A DNA stretch of 64,000 nt from Parabacteroides sp. TM07-1AC (lineage in GTDB: Bacteria; Bacteroidota; Bacteroidia; Bacteroidales; Tannerellaceae). The first letter of the stretch is position 1; each line of letters opens with the position of its first letter. Below, one piece after another: positions 8,679 to 17,356 of this stretch. The position numbers were made by a program, and so were the translations under genes. Where the stretch lies: the NCBI RefSeq assembly GCF_003480915.1, contig NZ_QUKD01000004.1:153230-217229 (forward strand), given 5' to 3'. The notes under the pieces were generated by a model. It was given only the letters and a program-made list of their open reading frames with translations, searched no databases and was not told the origin of the DNA.

Positions 8679-11600
8679 TACTTTCTTGATACTCGGTAGG
8701 CGACATTCCGTAGACAGCCTTGAAGCTTCGGGCGAAATAAGAACGGCTACTGAAACCGATGTGCTGGGCTATCTCAGACACATTCATATTGGATTCTTTC
8801 AGCAGTTTGGCTCCGGCTTCGAGGCGGATATTCTTTATCAGTTCGATGGGGGATAGACCCGTTACCGCTTTTACTTTCCGGTAGAAATTGGCACGACTCA
8901 TACCAAGTGTCTGATAAATAACCGATACGTCCAGCTCCTGATTGGAGATGTTTGCCTTTACGATCTCGATATATTGAGTCAGGAAGTCGTTGTCCTCTTC
9001 GGGTTCTTCCACTCCCAAGTTACGGAGACTCAGCGATTCACCGTATATGTTTTTCATCTTTTCGCGAATAGAAAGCAGGTTTCTTATGCGTGCTTTCAAG
9101 ATCGCGACGTGGAACGGCTTTATGATGTAATCGTCGGCTCCGGCCTCCAGTCCTTCCTCTATCTGTGATACCATCGACTTACCTGTCAGCAGGATCACGG
9201 GGATGTGGCAGAGGTGTTGACTTTCCTTGATACGTTTGCATAGTTCCAGTCCGTTCATTTCAGGCATCATGACGTCGCTGACGATTATATGAGGGGAAGT
9301 TGTCTCCAGCAGTTCAAGCGCTTCTTTCCCATTGCTCGCTTTCAAAACGATGTAATCGAGCTGCAATTGATGTTCCAGATATTGCAGGACTTCCTGATTG
9401 TCATCTACCAGCAGAACCGTTTGTTTGTTGCGGGTTTCCGTTTCTTCTACAAGCAAAGCCACTTTTTTACTGATTTCGGAAGAGCGGGACAGGGGAGGCT
9501 CTTCCTCTTTCTTTTCGTCTTGTTTGGCTGTGTCGGGGAGAAGGATCAGGAAAGTTGTCCCTGTTTCCTCCGGACTGTTCGTCCAGATACATCCCTGGTG
9601 TTGCCGTACGATCGAACGTGTCAGACTTAATCCTATTCCGGTGCCGGACACTTCTTTGTGTACATCCTCTTCCGAGCGGTAGAAGGGTTCGAATATCTTG
9701 TCGGCTTCCTCTTTGTTGATTCCCTTTCCGGTATCGCTTATTTCTATCAGGATATAGCGGGATTCTACCAGGGTAGAACTGTCCTGTTCGGGGAACATGG
9801 CCAGTTCTTCGCACTTGTCTTGCGTTATCCGGCTGATACGTATTGTCACGTTTCCTTCTGCCGGAGTGAACTTGAACGCATTCGACAGCAGGTTGAAAAA
9901 GACTTTCTCTATTTCGGCCTCATCGTAATAGGTAAAGAACGTTTCCGGCAGTTCGTTTTTCAATACGAATGTTATCTCCCGGTTCTGTGCCACACTTTCG
10001 AAGGAGCGGTACATCTCCTCGATGAATGCCGAGAAATTGAAACGAGTCTTTTGAAGGATCGTTTTGCCGGCTTCGTATTTCTGGATATCCATCAGGTTGT
10101 TGACAAGCAGTAACATACGTCCGGTATTCTTTTTGATCAGTTGTAGGGCATCCTTTACTTCCGGAGAGAAACTGACCCGTTGCAACAGGTCGTTCAACGG
10201 ATTAATGATCAATGTGAGCGGAGTTCTCAGTTCATGCGAGAAGTTAGTGAACATACGCATACGTTCTTCGTGCAGTTCGTTTTCCTTCTCATGTTCCAGC
10301 TGTTTGTATTTGGCCTCCCGTTCCCGTTCGTGTTTGAGGTGCTGTCGCTGTACGATGGCTATCACGATGATCGACAGGATACATAGATAGATCAGGTAAG
10401 CCCACCAGGTCTGGTAGAAGGGAGGGTTTACGGTGATGTGCAAGACAGCCTCTTCCGGATTCCAGACACCATCGTTGTTGGCGGCTTTCACACGGAAAGT
10501 ATATTTTCCCGGGGATAAGTTACTGTAATAGGCTTCCCGGCGGTTTCCGATGTTGTGCCAGTTATGGTCGGCCCCTTCCATCATATAAGCGTACGAATTA
10601 TTTTGGGAATGGATGAAGTTGAGTGCCGAATAGCGGATGGTGATGTTTCCCTGGCTGGCTTCGAGCGTGATGTTGTTGTCGTATTGCAGGGGCAACAGTT
10701 CCTGGTAAGTCGGCAACCCTTCCGGGTCTACCTGCGTGTTTATCTGTAATGAAGTGATATAGACGGGAGGTATGTTCGGGTTTGTAATCGCTTTTTGCGG
10801 ATTGATGGCCAGTATTCCTTTATTCCCGGAGAAATAGAGAGTCCCGTCTTTTGAAACGCAGTTGTTGGCATATAACGAGTATTCCTGTGTAGGGCTGTCG
10901 ACTGGCCTGACCTGTTCGAACTTGTTTGCCGGACGGTTCAGTTTGTATAATTCTTTGCCGGTCACGGCCCATATATTTCCCTCTTTATCGATTGAAAGCG
11001 AATTGATGTAGCTTTCCGACAGACCATCTTCCTTCTGATAGTTCTGTATTACGTTGAGGTCTTTATCGAGCCGGAACAAGCCACCTTTGGTGGTGGCTAT
11101 CCATATATATTGTCCGGAATCTTTCACGACACCGGATATACTTCCCAACCGTTTGTTTTTATCGCCGTTCTGCAACCGGGCGGTGAGGTTGACAGACGTT
11201 TTCTTGTTCATGTCGTAAACAAAAGCACTATCAGTGATGGCCCCGAATAGAAATACGTCCGGTTCCAGTTCTTTGATCAGGCACATTCCCCGGAATACCT
11301 TTTCCACACCGTCTACGTTAAACCTGTTGACCGTCTTACCCTTGTCTACCATGACGGTATGGTCGGGTGTATTGGTCGGTATCCATAACCGTTGCCGGCT
11401 GTCTATATATAAGGTATTGATATCGTTGTATTTGTAGTCATGTATCTTCTGGTATTGCTCCTTACGGATGGAAAAAAGGTAGACGGAACCGAAGTGCGTG
11501 GCACAGAATATGGAATCCCCCTGTATCAGGATAGCTTTGAGGATGTTTATTTCATAATTCCCGGCTTGCAAAGGTTTTATGGGGTAGAGCTTCTGTTCGC

Positions 11601-12759
11601 CGTTCCGTGGGTTGTAATAAAGCAATCCTGCTCCTTCCGTGGCGAACCACATATTACCTTTGTTGTCTTCCTGACCTTGTCCCAGTACACCGGCAAAAGC
11701 CTTCGGAGTGATGAATGAGGTCGGTCTATGGAAAGGGCTGTGGTAGTTAACACCGGCGGAATAGGTCCCGACCCAGAGTGTCTGATCGCGGTCGATCAGC
11801 ATACTATGGATGGAGTAATGGCTGAGTGCTCCTTTCGCTTTCATATCCATGTTGACAGCCGTGATGGTCATGTCGCGGGTGTTCAGGATGTTGAGTCCCC
11901 TGAATGTGGCGATCAATACCGAATCTTTGCCGAATGGAATAAGATGGCGTACGGAGTTGTTGTTGAGGCCCGAGTTGCCGGTGTTGAGGCGTCTGAATGT
12001 TTCGTCTTCCTTATTATAAACACATAGACCGTCTTCATTGGTACCAATGAATATATTATTGGCTGGCGTAGCCAATAATATGGATATCGTACTTATAGGA
12101 AGTTTTTCCGGGTTGTCGGAACTATCCGGAAGGAAATGTTTTTTCAGCTTCCAGTCGGCAGCGTATACATAGAGACCTTTATCTTCCGTTCCGATAAAAA
12201 TATCTCCGTCCTTATCCTGGATAATGGAATGAATGGGCGAATCCATTTCTTTCAGGTAAGGCATTTCTTCGACCGTCTTATCCGGATTACACTTTAATAT
12301 GCTTCGGGTGGTGAAGGCATAAAGCTCGCCGTCGGCATGGGAGAGGAAGTTGCTGACTGCGTTAGTCGTTATCTCCGGGTTGATAGCCTGGGGATAGAAA
12401 CGCGTGATCTGTTGCGTCCGGTAGTCGATGCAGTTGACCCCGTTGGAGGTGCCGATCCAGATGTTTTTCTCCTTGTCTTCGGCGATCCGGCGGATGTAAT
12501 TGTCACTGATTGAAGCCGGGTTGTTTACCTCATTCTGATATATTTTGAATTCATATCCGTCGTAACGATTCGCCCCGTTGCGTGTACCGAACCATATATA
12601 CCCGTCCGAGTCCTGGAATATATTCATAACGGATACCTGCGACAAGCCGTTTTCTACTCCCAGATGGGAAAAGAAGAAAGGGCTGTTATTGCCGTAAGCC
12701 GTAAACACGCCACAGGCAAGGAGAAGCCAGGCTGTGATAAATTTGTATATAGTCTTCAT
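8674..12759 (-). CDS. Hybrid two-component system sensor/regulator, complete
   Basis: A 1,361-residue one-protein signalling system. Order: signal peptide (1-23); two seven-bladed propellers made of Reg_prop repeats (DSDGYIWFGTRNGANRYDGY and many similar); Y_Y_Y domain (about 700-775); one membrane segment (WWAYLIYLCILSIIVIAIV, about 785); HisKA with H-box FTNFSHELRTPL (His about 842); HATPase with N-box NLLSNAFKF and a G-box DTGKGI; receiver domain (TVLLVDDN; phosphoacceptor in VSDVMMPEMNG, about 1161); and a C-terminal AraC-type double helix-turn-helix (about 1266-1361). It should sense an oligosaccharide in the periplasm and activate the neighbouring hydrolase genes. Its ATG overlaps the stop of the HU-like gene (ATGA at 12756-12759), so the two are translationally coupled. 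Confidence 0.95.
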   Translation of the reverse strand: MKTIYKFITAWLLLACGVFTAYGNNSPFFFSHLGVENGLSQVSVMNIFQDSDGYIWFGTRNGANRYDGYEFKIYQNEVNNPASISDNYIRRIAEDKEKNIWIGTSNGVNCIDYRTQQITRFYPQAINPEITTNAVSNFLSHADGELYAFTTRSILKCNPDKTVEEMPYLKEMDSPIHSIIQDKDGDIFIGTEDKGLYVYAADWKLKKHFLPDSSDNPEKLPISTISILLATPANNIFIGTNEDGLCVYNKEDETFRRLNTGNSGLNNNSVRHLIPFGKDSVLIATFRGLNILNTRDMTITAVNMDMKAKGALSHYSIHSMLIDRDQTLWVGTYSAGVNYHSPFHRPTSFITPKAFAGVLGQGQEDNKGNMWFATEGAGLLYYNPRNGEQKLYPIKPLQAGNYEINILKAILIQGDSIFCATHFGSVYLFSIRKEQYQKIHDYKYNDINTLYIDSRQRLWIPTNTPDHTVMVDKGKTVNRFNVDGVEKVFRGMCLIKELEPDVFLFGAITDSAFVYDMNKKTSVNLTARLQNGDKNKRLGSISGVVKDSGQYIWIATTKGGLFRLDKDLNVIQNYQKEDGLSESYINSLSIDKEGNIWAVTGKELYKLNRPANKFEQVRPVDSPTQEYSLYANNCVSKDGTLYFSGNKGILAINPQKAITNPNIPPVYITSLQINTQVDPEGLPTYQELLPLQYDNNITLEASQGNITIRYSALNFIHSQNNSYAYMMEGADHNWHNIGNRREAYYSNLSPGKYTFRVKAANNDGVWNPEEAVLHITVNPPFYQTWWAYLIYLCILSIIVIAIVQRQHLKHEREREAKYKQLEHEKENELHEERMRMFTNFSHELRTPLTLIINPLNDLLQRVSFSPEVKDALQLIKKNTGRMLLLVNNLMDIQKYEAGKTILQKTRFNFSAFIEEMYRSFESVAQNREITFVLKNELPETFFTYYDEAEIEKVFFNLLSNAFKFTPAEGNVTIRISRITQDKCEELAMFPEQDSSTLVESRYILIEISDTGKGINKEEADKIFEPFYRSEEDVHKEVSGTGIGLSLTRSIVRQHQGCIWTNSPEETGTTFLILLPDTAKQDEKKEEEPPLSRSSEISKKVALLVEETETRNKQTVLLVDDNQEVLQYLEHQLQLDYIVLKASNGKEALELLETTSPHIIVSDVMMPEMNGLELCKRIKESQHLCHIPVILLTGKSMVSQIEEGLEAGADDYIIKPFHVAILKARIRNLLSIREKMKNIYGESLSLRNLGVEEPEEDNDFLTQYIEIVKANISNQELDVSVIYQTLGMSRANFYRKVKAVTGLSPIELIKNIRLEAGAKLLKESNMNVSEIAQHIGFSSRSYFARSFKAVYGMSPTEYQESK

Positions 12760-13349
12760 TCCTGGTTATCCTCTCTTAATCCGTATTGTGCATTCGCGCG
12801 GAACCCCAGACGGACGATCTTCCCTTCTTCCTGCAAGGCTTTCAGATCTTTCAGGGCAGTATATTTCGAGCAACCGTTGAGCGAACGGCACAGGAAGGTC
12901 GAGATCGTATCATTCTTTTCGATATAAGCCAAAATGTTGGCCTTGCGCTTTTCTTCCGTATATCCTTTCAGGCGGCTGGGTTCGTCGGCACGTTCCACTT
13001 TCATGTAACGAAGTTGGTCTTTCAACTCTTTGGAACAGCGGAATACCACTTTGTGAAACTTTACCAAATGGGGTTTGATCTCTTTCTCTGTTGTCAGCGA
13101 AGGACATTTAAGCGAGGCGTTGAACGTCCCCAAACCTTCCAACTCGACAATATCGCCGTATTTCAGGTGAAAAGCGATCCGGCTTTTCAGCGCGTCCAGC
13201 ATCCCTTTCACATCGGCTGACGAAAAGGAACTGATCTGTGAGATCTCTTCGCAAAGAGCATCGATACGTACGGTATATTGGTTCACCTGGCGGGCGTGGA
13301 GGTTTTCCTTCTTTCCCGGATTTCTGAATAGGTTGTAAGTGGCTGACAT
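12756..13349 (-). CDS. HU-like DNA-binding protein with C-terminal winged-helix segment
   Basis: A 197-residue protein that begins at the ATG at 13349 (MSATYNLFRNPGKKENLHAR). Residues about 5-125 match the Bacteroidota HU/IHF-like group (SADVKGMLDALKSRIAFHL, GDIVELEGLGTFNASLK). The last 60 residues look like a winged helix (ILAYIEKNDTISTFLCRSL, ALKDLKALQEEGKIVRLG). The frame is open 216 bases further upstream, but that stretch holds a phased inverted-repeat array and reads as unlikely protein, so I reject the longer start. The stop overlaps the sensor start by ATGA. It may bend DNA at, or autoregulate, the HU-sensor operon; this is inferred. Confidence 0.82.
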   Translation of the reverse strand: MSATYNLFRNPGKKENLHARQVNQYTVRIDALCEEISQISSFSSADVKGMLDALKSRIAFHLKYGDIVELEGLGTFNASLKCPSLTTEKEIKPHLVKFHKVVFRCSKELKDQLRYMKVERADEPSRLKGYTEEKRKANILAYIEKNDTISTFLCRSLNGCSKYTALKDLKALQEEGKIVRLGFRANAQYGLREDNQE

Positions 13350-13466
13350 CTGCGGTATTGTTAAAGTGTTTATATAGGTTGTTATTTGGCTCGTCCCGGT
13401 CTTCTTTTCAAAAGACTGCCTTCTAAGCTTCCTTTCCTCGCGACAAAAAGTTTGTTCGACCTCCGT

Positions 13467-13525
13467 CAGACAGCTGTCCGACACTAGTGGGACAGCTATC
13501 CCACCCGGGTCGGACAGCTGTTCGA
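13467..13525. promoter_or_regulatory. Array of three inverted repeats phased at 22 bp
   Basis: Three imperfect palindromes with consensus TCGGACAG/CTGTCCGA have centres at 13473/13474, 13495/13496 and 13517/13518, exactly 22 bp apart. Each has a single mismatch between arms. A fourth half-site (TCGGACAA, 13532-13539) continues the 22-bp register. The array is 120-200 bp upstream of the HU-like gene and about 270 bp upstream of the divergent GH2 gene. The regular phasing indicates cooperative binding of a dimeric regulator; the protein is unknown. Confidence 0.6.
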
Positions 13526-13684
13526 TTGCCGTCGGACAAAGATTAGGATAGCACCAAAGATACATTATATTGGGACAAAATGTATCTCTTGCGGCGTCTT
13601 TTTTTATTTATCCCCGGGTGAAGGCGAAAAGAACTCTTCCATCGGTGCGTGTCGGCCTGCGATTGATACTTATTCGGCTTAGTA

Positions 13685-13709
13685 GGGACGTTTGGCAGCA
13701 AATAGAGAC
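13685..13709 (+). promoter_or_regulatory. Possible third, weaker copy of the sensor-regulator operator
   Basis: GGGACG (13685) and GAGAC (13705) stand 20 bp apart. They resemble the half-sites at 7391 and 8647 read on the opposite strand, but with spacing shorter by one base. The element lies about 55 bp upstream of the -7 box of the GH2 gene. The match is weaker than the other two. Confidence 0.3.
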
Positions 13710-13761
13710 AATCGTGATCGGTAATGAGATGATTTTATTAGTTAGTTTGGGAGTGGAGAGG

Positions 13762-13769
13762 TATATTTG
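13762..13769 (+). promoter_or_regulatory. -7 promoter box of the GH2 gene
   Basis: TATATTTG matches TAnnTTTG and lies 23 bp before the ATG at 13792, giving a very short leader. No properly spaced TTTG -33 box is seen, which fits an activator-dependent promoter. Confidence 0.45.
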
Positions 13770-13791
13770 CAACTCATTCAATTAACAAATC

Positions 13792-15909
13792 ATGAATAAA
13801 CGAGTATTAAGTTTAACCTTATTGTTAGCCTGCCTGGGATTGATGACGATGCAGGCGGAAGGCCGGAAAGTGGAATCTTTTAATTCCGGCTGGTCATTTA
13901 AGAAAGCTCCGGCGGAAAAAGAGCTGGCCCTTAATGCCCCGAAATGGGAGAGCGGCTGGTCGGAAGTGGAAATTCCCCATACCTGGAATGCCAAGGATAT
14001 GCAGGTACAGGCCAATAACTTTTATGAAGGGGCGGCTTATTATAAGAAAAACTATTTCTTTCCTGCCGACCTGAAAGGGAAGCGGGTTTTCCTGCGCTTT
14101 GAGGGTGTCGGTTCCTGTGCGGAAGTGTTCGTGAACGGAATGCTGGCTACTTCTCATAAAGGCGGTTATTCGGCTTTTGCCTGTGAGATCAGTCCGTTGT
14201 TGAAGGTAGGAGAGGAGAATGAGATCATCGTAAAGGCGGATAACAAATCGCGTCCGGATGTGATTCCGGTCAACCATAATTTGTTTGGTGTGTATGGCGG
14301 TATGTATCGTCCGGTATGGTTGATCGTTACCGAACCGTATAATATCAGTGTTACCGATTGTGCCTCTCCGGGCGTTTATATAACCCAGAAGAATGTATCC
14401 AAAAAGCAAGCGGATGTGAAAGTAAAGGTCAAACTGGATAATGGAACCTTGCAGCCCGTCCCTGTGACCTTACAGAATACGATCTATGACCAGGAAGGGA
14501 AACAGATTGCAACGAACAGCCAGTCGTTCGAACTGACTGCACAGGGCGAACAGGCTTACGAATCTTCTTTTACAATCAAAAAGCCGACGTTGTGGCAGGG
14601 ACGTGAAAATCCGTATCTGTATAAGGTGGTCAGCCGCCTGATCAAAGACGGGCAGGTGATCGACGAAATGGTACAACCGTTGGGACTGCGCAAATATGAA
14701 ATTGTAGCAGGTAAAGGCTTTTATCTGAATGGAGAGAAGTACCCGATGTACGGTGTTACCCGTCATCAGGATTGGTGGGGGCTGGGTAGTGCCCTGAAGA
14801 ATGAGAACCATGACTTCGACTTGGCTACTATTATGGATGTCGGTGCAACGACTGTCCGTTTTGCTCATTATCAGCAATCCGACTATCTGTATTCGCGTTG
14901 CGACAGCCTGGGACTGATTATCTGGGCGGAGATTCCATTTGTCAACCGTGTTACCGGCCAGGAAGCGGAAAACTGCCGTAACCAGTTGCGCAAAATGATC
15001 CGTCAGAGTTTCAACCACCCTTCCATCTATGTGTGGGGATTGCATAATGAGGTATATCAACCGCACCAGTACACAAAAGAGTTGACCCAATCGTTGCACG
15101 ACCTGGCAAAGACGGAAGACCCGGATCGTTATACGGTGTCGGTAAACGGATATGGTCACATGGAACATCCGGTGAACCTGGTTGCCGATATCCAGGGAAT
15201 GAACCGCTATTTCGGCTGGTACGAAAAGAAAATACAGGATATCAAACCCTGGGTAGAGGGACTGGAAAAGGAATATCCTCACCAAAAACTGATGCTGACG
15301 GAGTACGGTGCTGATGCCAACCTGAACCATCAGACCGAATATCTGGGAGATGCCTTGAACTGGACAAAAGAATTTTATCCGGAGACATTTGCCACCAAGA
15401 CACACGAATATCAGTGGAGCGTGATTGCTGCCCATCCGTATATCATCGCTTCTTATCTTTGGAATACGTTCGACTTCTGTGCCCCGATGTGGGTTCGCGG
15501 CGGTGTTCCGGCCCGTAATATGAAAGGGTTGGTTACTTTCGACCGTAAGATTAAGAAAGATTCTTATTTCTGGTATAAGGCGAACTGGAGCAAAGAACCT
15601 GTACTGTTCCTGACACAACGTCGTAACTGGGATCGTGAGAAAAAGGAAACATCCATCACTGTTTACTCCAATATCGGTACGCCGACAGTCTACCTGAACG
15701 GTAAGGAACTGAGCGGTATTCGTGAAGGTTATACGCGCGTACATTATATAATAGATAACGTGACACTCGATATGGGTAAGAATATCGTAAAGACAGTCGT
15801 AGTGAAAGACGGCAAGACCTACGAAGACGAAATCGAATGGATGTATAGCGGAGAAAAGAAACGCGATTCGGACCAGTCGGTCAACAAAGAAGAACATGCC
15901 GGATTCTGA
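13792..15909 (+). CDS. GH2 beta-galactosidase-type glycoside hydrolase
   Basis: A 705-residue protein with a signal peptide (MNKRVLSLTLLLACLGLMTMQA), so it acts in the periplasm or at the surface. The GH2 order is clear: jelly-roll sugar-binding domain (FNSGWSFKK to YRPVWLIVTEPY), immunoglobulin-like domain, TIM barrel beginning at FYLNGEKYPMYGVTRHQDW, and a C-terminal beta domain. The general acid/base is Glu420 in WGLHNEVYQ and the nucleophile is Glu504 in MLTEYGAD. The length is normal for a short GH2. It is transcribed divergently from the HU-sensor operon across a 440-bp regulatory region, which suggests control by the same sensor. The exact sugar specificity (galactosidase, glucuronidase or other) cannot be read from sequence. 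Confidence 0.9.
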   Translation: MNKRVLSLTLLLACLGLMTMQAEGRKVESFNSGWSFKKAPAEKELALNAPKWESGWSEVEIPHTWNAKDMQVQANNFYEGAAYYKKNYFFPADLKGKRVFLRFEGVGSCAEVFVNGMLATSHKGGYSAFACEISPLLKVGEENEIIVKADNKSRPDVIPVNHNLFGVYGGMYRPVWLIVTEPYNISVTDCASPGVYITQKNVSKKQADVKVKVKLDNGTLQPVPVTLQNTIYDQEGKQIATNSQSFELTAQGEQAYESSFTIKKPTLWQGRENPYLYKVVSRLIKDGQVIDEMVQPLGLRKYEIVAGKGFYLNGEKYPMYGVTRHQDWWGLGSALKNENHDFDLATIMDVGATTVRFAHYQQSDYLYSRCDSLGLIIWAEIPFVNRVTGQEAENCRNQLRKMIRQSFNHPSIYVWGLHNEVYQPHQYTKELTQSLHDLAKTEDPDRYTVSVNGYGHMEHPVNLVADIQGMNRYFGWYEKKIQDIKPWVEGLEKEYPHQKLMLTEYGADANLNHQTEYLGDALNWTKEFYPETFATKTHEYQWSVIAAHPYIIASYLWNTFDFCAPMWVRGGVPARNMKGLVTFDRKIKKDSYFWYKANWSKEPVLFLTQRRNWDREKKETSITVYSNIGTPTVYLNGKELSGIREGYTRVHYIIDNVTLDMGKNIVKTVVVKDGKTYEDEIEWMYSGEKKRDSDQSVNKEEHAGF

Positions 15910-15928
15910 TCTTTAGTCGATATTAGAG

Positions 15929-16018
15929 AACGCAGATGACGCAGAAGATACAGAGTCTCGCAGATTTATATAATTATTTAGTCTGCGAGATTCTGCGTTT
16001 ATCTGCGTCATCTGTGTT
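15929..16018. repeat. Long imperfect inverted repeat with internal CGCAGATGACGCAG-like units
   Basis: About 38-base arms (15929-15966 and 15980-16018) pair with few mismatches around a 13-base AT loop. Within each arm the words CTGCG and ATCTGCGTC recur, so the element is both palindromic and internally repetitive. It fills the gap between the convergent GH2 and nitroreductase genes, where it could also serve as a two-way terminator. It resembles a dispersed REP-like repeat; other copies cannot be checked here. Confidence 0.75.
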
Positions 16019-16035
16019 CCTTAATATTGTCTTTC

Positions 16036-16626
16036 TCACCACCCATTGTAATGTATCTGCTTCTTGTTGAATTTATCCTTCGGCTTCTCTATGCCTATGG
16101 GGTAGCCAATCGGAATAACCGTAAGAGGAATGACGTGGTCGGGCAGCTGCAGGGCATCTCGCACAACTTTCATCCGTTCGGGATAAGGATAGGAGGCCGT
16201 CCATACGGCTCCCAGTCCTAGCGATTCGGCTGCCAGCAGTACGTTTTGTGCAGCAGCGGAACAATCCAACTGCCAGGCATTGCCGGATTTGACGGTATCG
16301 CCACAAACGATAATCGCCTGTTTGGTCTCTTTCAACATACGGGCTAATGGTAATCCGTCTCCCATCGTATCCAGGATATCACGGTCTGTTACGATGATAA
16401 ACTCCCAGGGACGGCGGTCTCTAGACGAAGGGGCGGCCATTCCTGCACGGACCAATGTTTCCAGCTTCTCTTTTTCAACCGGTTGCTGTGTATATTTACG
16501 TACGCTTTTGCGGTTGAAGATTGTTTCCAATGTCTGGTTTTCTTTCTGACTGTCTTTTGGTTCTGTATGGTTGTTGCAAGCAACCAGGACAGAGAATAAT
16601 GCGATAAAAGAATATGTCCATTTCAT
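16036..16626 (-). CDS. Nitroreductase-family lipoprotein
   Basis: A 196-residue protein beginning at the ATG at 16626. The signal ends in a lipobox-like LVAC, so it is probably a membrane-anchored lipoprotein, unusual for a family whose members are normally cytoplasmic. The FMN-binding nitroreductase fold is clear: LETIFNRKSVRKYTQQPVE, AGMAAPSSRDRRPWEFIIV, AAAQNVLLAAESLGLGAVW and VIPIGYPIG. The physiological substrate is unknown. The gene stands alone and converges on GH2. Confidence 0.87.
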   Translation of the reverse strand: MKWTYSFIALFSVLVACNNHTEPKDSQKENQTLETIFNRKSVRKYTQQPVEKEKLETLVRAGMAAPSSRDRRPWEFIIVTDRDILDTMGDGLPLARMLKETKQAIIVCGDTVKSGNAWQLDCSAAAQNVLLAAESLGLGAVWTASYPYPERMKVVRDALQLPDHVIPLTVIPIGYPIGIEKPKDKFNKKQIHYNGW

Positions 16627-16715
16627 ACTGCAAACATACAAATTGAAACGGATAAAATCCGGAATTGCAATAAGATTATTTCTATCTTTGTGAAGTCACT
16701 TTAAAAATCAAAATC

Positions 16716-16997
16716 ATGTCGATCAATTCAATAAACAGGCGTCGGGAAGACTTGATAAAGCAGATCAGTCAAATAGAAGACGAAGAATTGCTGATTTCTC
16801 TGGAAGATCAGATATTTGCTTACCAACAGCAAGGTGATCGGGAGCTATTGTCATCTCCGGAGAGTTTTCAGATTCGCTCCGCAGAACATTTTCGTAGCCT
16901 GATCGATCAGGTGCTGGATGATGATCGGAATGGGAGGATGATAGACGGGGATGAGTTTTTTGCGGAAATGGATAAGGAATTTGAACTTGACAAATGA
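16716..16997 (+). CDS. Antitoxin of a RelE/ParE-type pair
   Basis: A 93-residue acidic, helix-rich protein (INRRREDLIKQISQIEDEEL; DDDRNGRMIDGDEFFAEMDK) of the short antitoxin type found upstream of ParE-like toxins in Bacteroidota. Its stop overlaps the start of the toxin gene by ATGA (16994-16997). Such antitoxins bind the toxin and usually repress their own promoter. Assignment rests on size, composition and linkage, as no DNA-binding motif is obvious. Confidence 0.75.
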   Translation: MSINSINRRREDLIKQISQIEDEELLISLEDQIFAYQQQGDRELLSSPESFQIRSAEHFRSLIDQVLDDDRNGRMIDGDEFFAEMDKEFELDK

Positions 16998-17356
16998 AAA
17001 GATTAAAATTGATTGTGTCCCCTTTAGCAAAAGGACAAACCCGGGAAATGAAGGTCTTTTATAAGACGATGTATGGTTTGCCGGTTGCCCAGAAAGTTTA
17101 TGCTTCTATCAAAGAGAATATGAAAACTTTAACTAGTTATCCTGGTTTAGGATATGTGGAACCGACATTGGTGGACTACCCTCAATGTTTTCGGACTTTT
17201 GTTCAGCATCCGAATCTAAAGATCGTTTACTGGATTGAGGACGGAACAGTGAAAATAGCCATGTTCTTCGATACTCGTCAGGAACCGGGAAAGCTACGTT
17301 ATACAATAGAACATAGCTCCGACTGGGTATGTGAAGATATGGAACCTTACGGTTGA
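16994..17356 (+). CDS. RelE/ParE-family toxin
   Basis: A 120-residue basic protein of the RelE/ParE fold: LIVSPLAKGQTREMKVFYKT, VAQKVYASIKENMKTLTSYP and a C-terminal strand pattern KIVYWIEDGTVKIAMFFDTR. Depending on subfamily, such toxins cleave ribosome-bound mRNA or poison gyrase; the sequence does not decide which. It is coupled to the antitoxin by a 4-base overlap. Its last 10 bases overlap the 3' end of the convergent Fpg/Nei gene. It is somewhat longer than typical ParE (about 95-105 residues), with an extra C-terminal tail. Confidence 0.8.
   Translation: MKRLKLIVSPLAKGQTREMKVFYKTMYGLPVAQKVYASIKENMKTLTSYPGLGYVEPTLVDYPQCFRTFVQHPNLKIVYWIEDGTVKIAMFFDTRQEPGKLRYTIEHSSDWVCEDMEPYG

Noticed and set aside
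13350..13565. Upstream extension of the HU-like reading frame by 72 codons
   Set aside because: The stretch holds the phased inverted-repeat array, its translation does not look like protein, and the ATG at 13349 gives the usual family start.
14470..15897. A 475-codon open frame opposite the GH2 gene
   Set aside because: Long antisense frames arise from codon bias in strongly coding DNA; its translation has no known fold and GH2 motifs are intact on the other strand.
15929..16018. CRISPR array
   Set aside because: The repeated words are arms of one hairpin, with no regular spacers and no cas genes nearby.
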